Source: Croceimicrobium sp965656185
GTDB lineage: Bacteria > Bacteroidota > Bacteroidia > Flavobacteriales > Schleiferiaceae
Assembly: GCA_965656185.1 (NCBI GenBank)
Contig: CBFHJH010000001.1
Span: 62,001-126,000 of the forward strand
DNA length: 64,000 nucleotides
Reading direction: 5' to 3'
Shown here: in pieces, positions 47,274 through 55,699 of the stretch
Position numbering within the stretch: the stretch's first letter is position 1
Layout of the letters: every line of letters begins with the position of its first letter
Program-made: the position numbers and the translations under genes
Notes under the pieces: generated by a model
The model's input: the letters and a program-made list of their open reading frames with translations, nothing else
Told to the model about the DNA's origin: nothing
Databases searched by the model: none

Positions 47274-48214
47274 TAAGCTTGGAAGTTCATCTCTTTTTTA
47301 GCTGCCAATAAATACATTACCGCCATACGCACCGCTACGCCATTTTCTACCTGATTAAGAATTATGCTTTGGTCGCTATCGGCAACATCGGTGCTGATTT
47401 CAACCCCACGGTTAATGGGGCCGGGGTGCATTATAAGGATGGGCTTAGAGAGGCTATTTAATAATTTTTTATCGATGCCGTATTGTTGGGTGTATTCCCG
47501 AATACTTGGGAAATATTTGAGATCCTGCCTTTCATGTTGAACCCGTAACATATTAGCTACATCGCACCAGTCAAGGGTTTCCTTCAAATCAAAGCTTTGC
47601 TTTACTCCTAAGCTTTCGATGTACTTTGGCATTAAAGTGCTAGGGCCGCATACCCGCACTTCGGCTCCCATTTTTTGCAGACAAAGAATATTGGAAAGGG
47701 CCACCCTCGAATGAAGTATATCGCCAATTATGGCAATTTTCTTTCCTTTTAAATCACCCAGTTCCTCTTGAATTGAAAAAGCATCTAACAAAGCTTGGGT
47801 AGGGTGCTCGTGGGCACCGTCTCCGGCATTTACGATAATGCTATCCACATTTTGAGACAGGAAGTAAGCTGCACCCGGTTTAGGGTGGCGCATCACAACC
47901 ATGTCTACTTTCATGCTTAGAATATTATTTACCGTATCGATCAGTGTTTCCCCTTTGGATACAGAGGAAGAAGATGCTGAAAAGTTAATCACATCCGCCG
48001 AAAGGCGCTTTTCCGCCAGCTCGAAAGAGAGTCTCGTTCGGGTGCTATTTTCAAAGAAAAGGTTAGCCACCGTAATATCGCGCAAAGAAGGAACTTTTTT
48101 AATCGGGCGGTTGATGACTTCTTTGAACTGCTTGGCGGTGTCAAAAATGAGCTTAATGTCCTCGCTTTCGAGGTACTTGATGCCCAAGAGGTGATTTACG
48201 CTTAACTCACTCAT
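47273..48214 (-). CDS. pyrB: aspartate carbamoyltransferase catalytic chain
   Basis: 313 residues. The first committed step of pyrimidine synthesis. Carbamoyl-phosphate motif FFENSTRTRLSFELAEKRL, then GDGAHEHPTQALLDAFSIQ, and MHPGPINRGVEI for aspartate binding. No regulatory chain (pyrI) is nearby, so it probably acts unregulated by ATP/CTP. It overlaps pyrR by 8 nt (ATGAGTGA). Confidence 0.97.
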   Translation of the reverse strand: MSELSVNHLLGIKYLESEDIKLIFDTAKQFKEVINRPIKKVPSLRDITVANLFFENSTRTRLSFELAEKRLSADVINFSASSSSVSKGETLIDTVNNILSMKVDMVVMRHPKPGAAYFLSQNVDSIIVNAGDGAHEHPTQALLDAFSIQEELGDLKGKKIAIIGDILHSRVALSNILCLQKMGAEVRVCGPSTLMPKYIESLGVKQSFDLKETLDWCDVANMLRVQHERQDLKYFPSIREYTQQYGIDKKLLNSLSKPILIMHPGPINRGVEISTDVADSDQSIILNQVENGVAVRMAVMYLLAAKKEMNFQA

Positions 48215-48758
48215 TGATTCCTTTTTCTAAGTATACCGCGTCTGCGCTAGCATTTATATCTTTCCACTCAACCGATACTCGGTCACCAGAGAGGCTATCT
48301 ACTTGCTCTCCTACATAATCGGGCTGGATGGGTAGTTCACGACTAAAACGCCGGTCGATCAGTACCAATAGTTCTATTTCTGCGGGTCTTCCAAATGACT
48401 GGATAGCATCCATTGCAGAACGAACACTCCTCCCGGTGTATAATACATCGTCTATAAAAACCACTTTTTTACCTTCTAGGAGCACGTCGATCTTGGTCAT
48501 ACTCGGTTCCAGCGGACTATTTCGTCTTCTAAAATCATCCCTGAAAAAAGTGATATCCAATGTACCGGAGGCTACATTATCTAGCCCATTGCTTTTAAGG
48601 ATTTCCAGCAATTTATCCAGGACATGGATTCCACGATTTTGAAGGCCAATAAGTACGGTGTTCTGAAAATCACCGTGGTTTTCAATGAGTTGTTGCGCTA
48701 ATCTATGCAGCGTAATAGAGATACTGCGCGCGTCAAGTAATTTCTTTTTGTCCATCAT
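48207..48758 (-). CDS. pyrR: PyrR: pyrimidine operon regulator / uracil phosphoribosyltransferase
   Basis: 183 residues from ATG 48758 (an adjacent ATG at 48755 gives 182). It has the PRPP-binding loop VVFIDDVLYTGRSVRSAM and IGLQNRGIHVLDKL. In Firmicutes PyrR binds the pyr leader to cause attenuation. Here a -7 box lies only 8 nt upstream of the start, so there is no leader for attenuation in front of this gene. A frame start at 48800 would read through that promoter and is rejected. It leads pyrR-pyrB-rnz. Confidence 0.93.
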   Translation of the reverse strand: MMDKKKLLDARSISITLHRLAQQLIENHGDFQNTVLIGLQNRGIHVLDKLLEILKSNGLDNVASGTLDITFFRDDFRRRNSPLEPSMTKIDVLLEGKKVVFIDDVLYTGRSVRSAMDAIQSFGRPAEIELLVLIDRRFSRELPIQPDYVGEQVDSLSGDRVSVEWKDINASADAVYLEKGINE

Positions 48759-48766
48759 CGACTGAG

Positions 48767-48774
48767 CAAAAGTA
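48767..48774 (-). promoter_or_regulatory. -7 promoter box of pyrR
   Basis: TACTTTTG on the minus strand, 8 nt before the pyrR ATG at 48758 and 4 nt after the end of mpl. It sits between two close genes on the same strand. Confidence 0.55.
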
Positions 48775-48778
48775 CGAA

Positions 48779-50134
48779 TTACTGAAAGTGTTTGGACCAA
48801 TCTATGCCGTCAAAATTACCTGAACTCATTAATAAGAGCACTTGGTGGAGACCGGCATTACTTAAAACGAAGTCCTCTAATTCCTTGCTATCGTTGATTA
48901 CTTCCAAATTGGAATTGGCAAAAGCTTCGCGAACGCTCGTGGTGCTTAAAGCAGGTAATTTCTTATGCTCGATTACCTGCGGATTAAAGTAAACCACTCC
49001 TAAATCGGCCGCATCCATCGCTCCTTTATATTGTTTGATGAAGTCCGCGTTAAGACTACTGAAGGTATGTAGCTCTAATACGGCCATAATCTTTGATTGG
49101 GCAAAGGTTTCGCGAGTACCCTCTAAACTAGCTTTCACTTTAGAAGGGGCATGAGCAAAGTCGCGGTACACTTGAAAATCGGGCCCTTTGAAGAGGGGCT
49201 CTAGGCGTTTGGAGGCACCTTCAAATTCTACAATAGCCTCGTAAAACTCCTCATCGGTTAAGCCCATCTGGGTGCATATCCATCGTGCTCCTTCCAAATT
49301 ACTCATATTGTGTGCGCCGAAAACTTTAAGCTCTAGATCACCTTCGAAGGTTTCTAAGACGAAATGCTCGTCTTCCACATGATACTTGGGCTTGGAATAA
49401 GGAAATTGTTTTACTTCGTTTTTACTTTCTTTTACGACGCGCTCAACTTCAGGATCTTCTTCATTGTATATAATAAGTCCTCCTGTATCGATGCAATCCA
49501 TCAATAATTCGAATTGATGGAAATAGTCTTCATATTTAGGGAATACGTTATAATGGTCCCAGGCTATGCCCGAGAGCAAGGCGATATTCGGTTTATAATG
49601 AACAAATTTGGGCCGAGGATCTAAAGGGGAGGAGAGGTATTCATCACCTTCGATCACCATGAATTCGTTGTGATCGGTAATGCGCACCATAGTATCAAAT
49701 CCATCCAGCTGTGCCCCAACCATATAATCACAATCGTGTCCGTGAAAGTTTAAAGCGTGAAGGATCATCGCTGTTATGCTAGTTTTTCCATGACTGCCGG
49801 TGATGACTACTCGCGTTTTATCCCGTGCTGCTTCGTAAAGGTATTCGGGGTAGGAAAAAACCGGCAGGCCAAGCTCCAAAGCTTTTTTAAGCTCGGGGTT
49901 ATCCGAACGAGCATGCATGCCTACGATTACTTTATCGATACCACTATGGATCTGGCTTTCGTCCCAACCCACCTTTGCCGGCAATAGATCTTTTTCTGCT
50001 AACCTGGAACGGGATGGTTCAAAAATCTCATCGTCACTGCCAGTTACATCATGTCCTTGTTCTGCCAAAGCCAAGGCAAGGTTGTGCATGGCGCTTCCGC
50101 CGATGGCAATTAGGTGAATTCTCTCTTTGCTCAT
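48779..50134 (-). CDS. mpl: UDP-MurNAc:L-Ala-gamma-D-Glu-meso-DAP ligase
   Basis: 451 residues. Joins recycled murein tripeptide to UDP-MurNAc in cell-wall recycling. Mur-ligase ATP loop ITGSHGKTSITAMIL, Rossmann start IHLIAIGGSAMHNLALALAE, and the central EGDEYLSSPLDPRPKF region. The C-terminal domain has YRDFAHAPSKVKASL, and the order HxxS identifies Mpl over MurC. The start ATG (50134) is 7 nt after a TAGCTTTG box. Confidence 0.94.
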   Translation of the reverse strand: MSKERIHLIAIGGSAMHNLALALAEQGHDVTGSDDEIFEPSRSRLAEKDLLPAKVGWDESQIHSGIDKVIVGMHARSDNPELKKALELGLPVFSYPEYLYEAARDKTRVVITGSHGKTSITAMILHALNFHGHDCDYMVGAQLDGFDTMVRITDHNEFMVIEGDEYLSSPLDPRPKFVHYKPNIALLSGIAWDHYNVFPKYEDYFHQFELLMDCIDTGGLIIYNEEDPEVERVVKESKNEVKQFPYSKPKYHVEDEHFVLETFEGDLELKVFGAHNMSNLEGARWICTQMGLTDEEFYEAIVEFEGASKRLEPLFKGPDFQVYRDFAHAPSKVKASLEGTRETFAQSKIMAVLELHTFSSLNADFIKQYKGAMDAADLGVVYFNPQVIEHKKLPALSTTSVREAFANSNLEVINDSKELEDFVLSNAGLHQVLLLMSSGNFDGIDWSKHFQ

Positions 50135-50141
50135 AATAGAG

Positions 50142-50149
50142 CAAAGCTA
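50142..50149 (-). promoter_or_regulatory. -7 promoter box of mpl
   Basis: TAGCTTTG on the minus strand, an exact TAnnTTTG match, with 7 nt before the mpl ATG. Confidence 0.5.
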
Positions 50150-50154
50150 AATTT

Positions 50155-50946
50155 TTAACGGAGTTCTAAAACGGCGGTAGCCGACAAGTTTTCCATGAAG
50201 CGACGGGCAATATCAAAATCGCCTGGATTTAAGCTATCTCCTAATTCGCTATGGGTTTGGGGCTCATTTCGCATGTCGATGCCTTCCCCATGAGAAAAGA
50301 TCTCATCTACTCTAATTTGTAAGTCTAAGGCAATGCTGCCATTCTCACTCAAAATTAGGCTAATAGGGTATTCTTTAACTTGGTATAGGCTATCTAAACC
50401 AGGATGGTAGGCGTTTAAGATATCTGTAGTGTCGCCATTTAGCTGACCTGTATTATCAGATCTACCCTCCAATATCGCAAAGCGATATTTTAACATGGTC
50501 CAGTACATCTGGTTATAAGAGGAGAGAGGGTGCTCGTCTGGAAAGCTTTCTGGATCCTGATCATTTTGTTCTGGATCGAGACCAAAACCCAAACGTACGG
50601 CGCGGTAGTTTCCGGGGTCAGCGTTAGCGGTAAAGGCGCCCGTTTCCTCATCGCCCACATCAGCTAATAGAATATCTTCAATAACCTGATCCTCGGTCCC
50701 GCCCGACCCAACAAGCGTTATGTTGCTGAGGTATAATTTGAATTTTTTGAGATTAAAGTCGTAACCTGTATTCAAACTTAGGGTATCTCCGATTTTAGCG
50801 ATAGTAGTACCTCCATCAATTCCTATGCTGGTGGTAAAACTTACTTCTGCGCTATTATCAGCAGGCCCCTCTTCGGTTCTACGGCAATTACTTACAATAA
50901 AAACCAGTGAAAGGAGAATTAGGCTAATGTTTAATACTCGCTTCAT
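50155..50946 (-). CDS. MbnP-like lipoprotein
   Basis: 263 residues with a lipoprotein-like signal peptide (SLVFIVSNC, Cys near residue 21). The mature part has the MbnP pattern: beta start EVSFTTSIGIDGGTTIAKIG, YDFNLKKFKLYLSNITLVG, PGNYRAVRLGFGLDPEQND and NQMYWTMLKYRFAILEG. MbnP proteins are partnered by MbnH di-heme peroxidases in methanobactin-related copper systems and many Bacteroidota. No MbnH is present here. The second lipoprotein gene ends 2 nt before this start, so the two are co-translated. Confidence 0.75.
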   Translation of the reverse strand: MKRVLNISLILLSLVFIVSNCRRTEEGPADNSAEVSFTTSIGIDGGTTIAKIGDTLSLNTGYDFNLKKFKLYLSNITLVGSGGTEDQVIEDILLADVGDEETGAFTANADPGNYRAVRLGFGLDPEQNDQDPESFPDEHPLSSYNQMYWTMLKYRFAILEGRSDNTGQLNGDTTDILNAYHPGLDSLYQVKEYPISLILSENGSIALDLQIRVDEIFSHGEGIDMRNEPQTHSELGDSLNPGDFDIARRFMENLSATAVLELR

Positions 50947-50948
50947 TT

Positions 50949-51692
50949 TTAAAATACGCCAATGGTTAAACTATCGCTCATGATCTCGGCGATGGTCCAG
51001 TCTTGGTTATCGAAGAAATCACTTTTTACTTCTTGCACGGCGTCCATATTGAGGTAATGCAAGAGAGGTTTGATTTCCGTGTAGAGAAACAAGGGAACAT
51101 CGTTGGCATTATCAACATTGAAGTACCGTAATTCGCTCGTGGCCGTGTCGGTTAAATGATAGGTTCCAAGTGTGTATCTAACAGGAATAAATACCGAATC
51201 GGTCGGAGGCTCGCTAGGGTCGAAAATGCGACCTTTCACGGTGAAGAAGTTAAAGCCCATGCCATCCAAACGCACTAAACGCGGATCTATTTGCAACACT
51301 TCTTGCACATGGTCACCATAGAGGGTATCGCTTCCATAGATAAGCGAAAATTTACCGTAATAGCCACCAGCAGGAATTAAACCATTTAGCTCAGTCGTTT
51401 TGTTGGTTTGCAATAACATGTAGTTATCGGACGTATCTAAAAGATCATCACTGTCTTCTGGATCGAAATAAACATCACTAATGAGTAGGCCCACCGAGTC
51501 GATGTAAAATTGAATTCCTAAGCTATTGGTGTAGATCGAATCATATTTTATCGGTTCGCCACCATAATAAGGCAGGAGGGTAACGCTAATATTGTCTTCT
51601 GGTGGAGCTGGGTTGTCGTCTACTAAAGTATCTTCCTGACAAGCACTAAGGCCAAGAAAGCTAATACCAATTATGAAAAACAGTTTTTTCAT
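50949..51692 (-). CDS. MbnP-related lipoprotein
   Basis: 247 residues with lipobox LGLSACQ (Cys about residue 18). The mature part has segments similar to MbnP: YIDSVGLLISDVYFDPED (strand then acidic), IPAGGYYGKFSLIYGSD, and DGMGFNFFTVKGRIF matching the family's aromatic-KGxF strand. The usual Trp-containing MYW motif is missing. It precedes the clearer MbnP-like gene in the same unit. Similarity is by eye and weaker than for its neighbour. Confidence 0.6.
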   Translation of the reverse strand: MKKLFFIIGISFLGLSACQEDTLVDDNPAPPEDNISVTLLPYYGGEPIKYDSIYTNSLGIQFYIDSVGLLISDVYFDPEDSDDLLDTSDNYMLLQTNKTTELNGLIPAGGYYGKFSLIYGSDTLYGDHVQEVLQIDPRLVRLDGMGFNFFTVKGRIFDPSEPPTDSVFIPVRYTLGTYHLTDTATSELRYFNVDNANDVPLFLYTEIKPLLHYLNMDAVQEVKSDFFDNQDWTIAEIMSDSLTIGVF

Positions 51693-51770
51693 GGGGGGAA
51701 ATTCTAAATAAAACTTTTACTCTACAGTGATTTGGGTCGCCTAAGGTAATTAATAAACGAATCGAAAGGC

Positions 51771-52547
51771 TTAAGCGTTGGAAGCCTCCAATTCTTCATC
51801 GATCTTTTTCATGGTATTGAAGTCTTCACTTTGCTCAATACTGTCCATAATTTGATCCAAGATTTCGGCCGAATCCTTTTCGTAATCTATGTCCAAGGGG
51901 TCTTTAAAGCGAATACTTAGATCGATTCCTTTCTTTTTCAGAAAAAGCCCTTTTTTATCGAAGGCACGTCTAAAGCCATCAACTACCACCGGTATTACGA
52001 TCGGCTTAGTTTCCTTGATGATGTGCGCAGTACCTTTTCGGCCCGAAACAAATGGAGTTGTGGTTCCTTGTGGGAAAGTAATTACCCAGCCATTTTCGAG
52101 AGCGGTGAATATTTTTTGAATGTCGCGTGGGTCTACCCCTCGATCAACCTTTTTACCGGCTGAGCGCCAAGTTCGTTTAATCGATACCGAACCTACATAG
52201 GCGAAAAGCTTAGGGAGTAAGCCAGCCGACATGGTTTCCAGAGCGGCGATAAAGTAAATATTGAGCTTGGGATTTAGGACGAAAAAGGGAAAATTGATGC
52301 GATCGTAAATGCCCCATTTTGCACAACAGAAAACCTGATACAAACCAGTTACATCGGCGAAATAGGTCTGGTGATTACTCACAAAAAGAACATTCTTCTT
52401 CCTCAGTCCTCTTAGAATATCAGTACCACTAACGCGAGTTTTGTTGGCAACATTAAAGCGGTAATACGCTATGGAGCCAAAGAAAAAAATAAGAATGCGT
52501 TTAATGATAAGTGAGTTGCCAAAGGCATCACGAAATCTAATCCTCAT
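51771..52547 (-). CDS. plsC: 1-acyl-sn-glycerol-3-phosphate acyltransferase (PlsC-like)
   Basis: 258 residues. The catalytic HX4D motif is VSNHQTYFADVTGLY, with block III FPQGTTTPFVSGRKGTAHI and block IV VIPVVVDGFRRAF. It acylates lysophosphatidate or a related lysolipid at the inner membrane. The N-terminal helix (about 10-30) is hydrophobic. Its own TATATTTG box lies 17 nt upstream. Confidence 0.88.
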   Translation of the reverse strand: MRIRFRDAFGNSLIIKRILIFFFGSIAYYRFNVANKTRVSGTDILRGLRKKNVLFVSNHQTYFADVTGLYQVFCCAKWGIYDRINFPFFVLNPKLNIYFIAALETMSAGLLPKLFAYVGSVSIKRTWRSAGKKVDRGVDPRDIQKIFTALENGWVITFPQGTTTPFVSGRKGTAHIIKETKPIVIPVVVDGFRRAFDKKGLFLKKKGIDLSIRFKDPLDIDYEKDSAEILDQIMDSIEQSEDFNTMKKIDEELEASNA

Positions 52548-52564
52548 AGTTAAATCCTGTGATG

Positions 52565-52572
52565 CAAATATA
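52565..52572 (-). promoter_or_regulatory. -7 promoter box of the PlsC-like gene
   Basis: TATATTTG on the minus strand, an exact TAnnTTTG match, 17 nt before the ATG at 52547. It lies just past the end of the Nudix gene. Confidence 0.55.
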
Positions 52573-52591
52573 AGCTCCTTGCGGAATAGGC

Positions 52592-53224
52592 TTATTGGCG
52601 AAGGGCTAAAGCTCTTATTTCACTAATTATCATGGCGGTAGCTCCCCAAATGGTAATGCCATCTACGATAAAAGCTCGGGTCTTAAGTTTGAAACCACCG
52701 CTAACTTCTACCTGCGTTTCTTTGATGAATTGGTCATCGAGGATCTTGGCTACCGGTATGCGGTGAATTTGCGCTACTTCTTTTTCCTCTCTTTGCAGAT
52801 CGGTGGCTTTATCGGCAAGGGCAAGAAAAGGATGTACTAAAAAGTTACTGGGCGGAATGTAGAGTTCCGTTAAAGGTCCGAAAATCTGGTATTTATCCGA
52901 TGATAAGCCAATTTCTTCATTAGTCTCCCTCTGAGCGGTAAAGGCAAAATCATTATCATCTTCCTCAAAGCGGCCGCCGGGAAAGCTAATTTGCCCACTA
53001 TGCGCCCCGGGATATTTGGTTCTCTCGGTAAGTACAAAATGGGCCTCGCCACCCCTATTTTCGATTAAAGCCAAAACACCCGCTTTTTTCACAGTGTCAA
53101 GGTCGAGTTCAAGTTCCGAAAGCCTTACCCTGCGGCTGGGGGCAAGCATATATTGAGCCTCCTCTCCGGGTAATCCCTGCTCTAAAGAGAGCCGAATTTG
53201 ATCTTTGAAATTCTGGTATTCCAA
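52592..53224 (-). CDS. Nudix hydrolase, probable CoA pyrophosphatase
   Basis: 210 residues. The NudL/UPF0035 signature FVLTERTKYPGAHSGQISFP comes before the Nudix box in GGRFEEDDNDFAFTAQRETN and EEIGL. These enzymes hydrolyse CoA and derivatives to 3',5'-ADP and 4'-phosphopantetheine. An upstream region LAPSRRVRLSELELD is typical of the family. It is divergent from oxyR. Confidence 0.87.
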   Translation of the reverse strand: MEYQNFKDQIRLSLEQGLPGEEAQYMLAPSRRVRLSELELDLDTVKKAGVLALIENRGGEAHFVLTERTKYPGAHSGQISFPGGRFEEDDNDFAFTAQRETNEEIGLSSDKYQIFGPLTELYIPPSNFLVHPFLALADKATDLQREEKEVAQIHRIPVAKILDDQFIKETQVEVSGGFKLKTRAFIVDGITIWGATAMIISEIRALALRQ

Positions 53225-53283
53225 GCTGCTTAATTCTGGTTCAAAGTTAATAAGAGTTTAAACATTTAATAGTGTTTATTTAT

Positions 53284-53291
53284 TAACTTTG
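53284..53291 (+). promoter_or_regulatory. -7 promoter box of oxyR
   Basis: TAACTTTG, an exact TAnnTTTG match, 21 nt before the oxyR ATG. The 88-nt AT-rich spacer shared with the Nudix gene is the natural place for OxyR binding, but no operator can be defined by eye. Confidence 0.55.
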
Positions 53292-53312
53292 TATTCATCT
53301 TAAATAACAGCT

Positions 53313-54254
53313 ATGACACTCACTCAATTAACATATTTGATCGCGGTGGATAATCATCGCCATTTTGCGAGAGCCGCGGAGGCTTGTTTTGTAACCCAGC
53401 CTACCTTATCCATGCAAATACAGAAGCTGGAAGAGGAATTAGGTGTATTATTATTCGATCGCAGCAAACATCCAGTAAAACCAACCTCAATTGGTGAAAA
53501 GCTCATCGCGCAAGCGCGGACTATTTTACATGAGTCGGAGCGTATGCAGCAGATCCTTCAAGAATCTAAAAATGTGCTGGAAGGTCCCTTTAAATTGGGG
53601 ATTATTCCCACCATCACCGCTAGTTTAGTGCCTAGGTTTCTAAGTCAGTTCAATGCCAAGTTCCCAAAGATTCAATTACAGGTTATTGAGCTTACCACCG
53701 AAATGATCTTGGAAAAATTACAAAGAGACGAACTGGATGCGGCGATCTTAGCCACCCCGCTTAATGAGCGGTCGGTGATTGAAAAGCCTCTTTATTATGA
53801 GCCCTTTATGGCCTACATCCCTAAGGACCACCGTTTGGGTAAAGAAACCTTCGTGACCAATTCTGAATTAGATATTGACGATATTCTAATGCTTAATGAA
53901 GGGCACTGTTTCCGGAACTCAGTGATCAATCTTTGTCAGACCACTCCTTCCTTAGGCGCCAAGAACGTTGACCTTGAGAGCGGAAATTTCGATATCCTAG
54001 TAAAGCTGGCCAAGAAAGGCTATGGCATGACTCTATTGCCTTACTTATATGCCATCGACATGCCCAAGGAGGAACAATCACAAGTGAAGCCGATTGCCGA
54101 TCCAAGACCCACTCGAGAGATCAGTTTGGTTTACTCTAGAGCCGAATTAAAAATTAAGGTAATCGATGAGTTGGGACGCATCATTCAGAATGCGGTTCCC
54201 GAAAAACTTTTAGAATCAAGCGACCAGATTTTAAGTCCGGTCCCGATGCTTTAA
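53313..54254 (+). CDS. oxyR: OxyR, peroxide-sensing LysR-type regulator
   Basis: 313 residues. N-terminal winged helix (LTYLIAVDNHRHFARAAEAC, then VTQPTLSMQIQKLEEELG) and a LysR co-inducer domain. Two cysteines in GHCFRNSVINLC match the redox pair (Cys199 and Cys208 in E. coli), which form a disulfide on peroxide. Activation of catalase, Dps and alkyl hydroperoxide genes is the known role. None of these is in this window. Confidence 0.93.
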   Translation: MTLTQLTYLIAVDNHRHFARAAEACFVTQPTLSMQIQKLEEELGVLLFDRSKHPVKPTSIGEKLIAQARTILHESERMQQILQESKNVLEGPFKLGIIPTITASLVPRFLSQFNAKFPKIQLQVIELTTEMILEKLQRDELDAAILATPLNERSVIEKPLYYEPFMAYIPKDHRLGKETFVTNSELDIDDILMLNEGHCFRNSVINLCQTTPSLGAKNVDLESGNFDILVKLAKKGYGMTLLPYLYAIDMPKEEQSQVKPIADPRPTREISLVYSRAELKIKVIDELGRIIQNAVPEKLLESSDQILSPVPML

Positions 54255-54271
54255 AGCGCGAACAATAATAA

Positions 54272-54312
54272 AAAAAGCGGGTTGTCTTGATATGAAAGAT
54301 TACCCGCTTTTT
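54272..54312 (+). terminator. terminator-like hairpin overlapping the next gene's start
   Basis: A perfect 11-bp stem AAAAAGCGGGT (54272-54282) / ACCCGCTTTTT (54302-54312), with five U at the end. The 19-nt loop contains the ATG at 54292. Its position 18 nt after the oxyR stop fits an oxyR terminator, but its right arm encodes residues 4-7 (Tyr-Pro-Leu-Phe) of the Lon-domain protein, so one structure would serve both functions. Confidence 0.6.
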
Positions 54313-54885
54313 CCTTTAAACCTATTCTTATTACCCGGAGAATATACGCAGCTCTACATTTTTGAGGAGCGCTACAAACAACTTATTAATGAAGTATGGG
54401 AAGCTAAAAGCAGTTTTGGTATCCCATTTTCGAATAAGCTAAATGCCAAAAACCTCGGAACTATTGTTGAGGTGCATGATGTGGTTAGTCGCAGCGACGA
54501 AGGGGAAATGGAAATCGTAGTGCGAGCGGTCGGAAACTTTAGATTGGAAAAGTTTTACTACCAGCTTGCCGGTAAATTATACCCAGCGGGCGATATCAGT
54601 TTATTAAGCGAAACAACTTCAGAGCCAGTTAGCGAGCCGCTTTACCATGATTTTCGCGAATACCTAGTGAAACACGATCACTACGATATAGAATTATTGG
54701 CCCGCGATCGTTTTGCATACAGCGAATTACCTGGAATATTGAACTTCAACGATCAAGAAAAAATGGAGTTCGTCAGTTTGAGCGGAGCGGAACAGATGGA
54801 TCATTATTTGCGAAATTATTTACGCTACTTAGCTTTGCTGCATGAACAAGAATCACGTCAGTTCCAAAATATCTACCTCAATTAA
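54292..54885 (+). CDS. Lon N-terminal (substrate-binding) domain protein
   Basis: 197 residues made almost wholly of the LON substrate-binding domain: YPLFPLNLFLLPGEYTQLYI then FEERYKQLINE, GIPFSNK, EVVVRAVGNFRL-type strands and a helical C-terminal half. It has no ATPase or protease domain. Such stand-alone proteins are common in Bacteroidota; their substrate is unknown. The start ATG is inside the loop of a perfect hairpin. The 3' end is overlapped by 44 nt by the next gene. Confidence 0.88.
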   Translation: MKDYPLFPLNLFLLPGEYTQLYIFEERYKQLINEVWEAKSSFGIPFSNKLNAKNLGTIVEVHDVVSRSDEGEMEIVVRAVGNFRLEKFYYQLAGKLYPAGDISLLSETTSEPVSEPLYHDFREYLVKHDHYDIELLARDRFAYSELPGILNFNDQEKMEFVSLSGAEQMDHYLRNYLRYLALLHEQESRQFQNIYLN

Positions 54886-55660
54886 AATCTTATGCTTGTT
54901 GGTGACCTTAGCGTCCTGCCAAGAATCTCTCAAGTCATCTTCTCAGCAGCAAGAAGCAGAGGATAAGTCACCCAAGTCTGGCGCATCCGGCGAAAGCCAA
55001 AAAAAACAGAAAAACACCTTCCCCACACTTGATACCGAAGCGGAAGCGATCGAATTCTTGAAAGATTATCAGCCTCAGGTTGAAACCGATCATTTTGTTA
55101 TAAACACGGATTTTGGCCAAATCGAGGTGGAACTTTATAAGAATACCCCGATACATCGAAAAAATATACTCTATTTGATCGATCGCAGTTATTTCGATGG
55201 AACTTGGTTTCACCGGGTAAGTGCCGAGCACGTTATACAAGCCGGGAATAATGATGAATATGATTTAGTGCGGCTTCGCAAGGAGATTGGTGCCTATAAA
55301 TTATCCCCAGAGGCGCTCGGTGAAAATTACCATAGCTATGGTGCGGTGGCTATGGCAAGGTCTTATAAAAATAACCCTAATAAACTTTCGGATCCTTTTG
55401 AGTTCTACATCAGTTTAGGACCTAAATACTCTTTGGCGCAATTAAGGGCCCTGGAAACAGAGTATGATATGACCCTAAATCCAACTCAATTAAAATTATA
55501 TCAAGAGCAAGGAGGGAGCCCACATTTGGACGGAGAGCATACGGTAATTGGCCGCGTAGTTAAAGGCATGAGCGTGGTAGAGGCGATTTCGAAAGTGAAA
55601 ACCGACGAAGGGGAATGGCCGATAAAAAACATTCCTATTTCGCTTAAGCTGAAAAAATAG
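54842..55660 (+). CDS. peptidylprolyl isomerase, cyclophilin-type lipoprotein
   Basis: 272 residues with a lipoprotein signal (LCLLVTLASC, Cys about residue 26) and a Ser/Gln/Lys-rich linker (about 30-55). The cyclophilin domain has FDGTWFHRVSAEHVIQAGN and GAVAMARSYKNNPNKLSDPF, and ends with HTVIGRVVKGMSVVEAISKV. It assists prolyl folding in the periplasm or outer envelope. The ATG at 54842 lies inside the previous gene; no later ATG precedes the signal peptide. Confidence 0.9.
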   Translation: MNKNHVSSKISTSIKILCLLVTLASCQESLKSSSQQQEAEDKSPKSGASGESQKKQKNTFPTLDTEAEAIEFLKDYQPQVETDHFVINTDFGQIEVELYKNTPIHRKNILYLIDRSYFDGTWFHRVSAEHVIQAGNNDEYDLVRLRKEIGAYKLSPEALGENYHSYGAVAMARSYKNNPNKLSDPFEFYISLGPKYSLAQLRALETEYDMTLNPTQLKLYQEQGGSPHLDGEHTVIGRVVKGMSVVEAISKVKTDEGEWPIKNIPISLKLKK

Positions 55661-55683
55661 CACACGACGAAAGGAAAAAATAG

Positions 55684-55691
55684 TATATTCG
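55684..55691 (+). promoter_or_regulatory. variant -7 box before a small transcription unit
   Basis: TATATTCG differs from TAnnTTTG at one base. It lies 23 nt after the cyclophilin stop, and a terminator follows 120 nt later, so a short independent transcript is possible. Confidence 0.35.
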
Positions 55692-55699
55692 TTTTCACA

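Noticed and set aside
54272..54312. Hairpin read as a plain oxyR terminator only
   Set aside because: It contains the start codon of the next gene and part of its conserved coding sequence, so a pure terminator is too simple.
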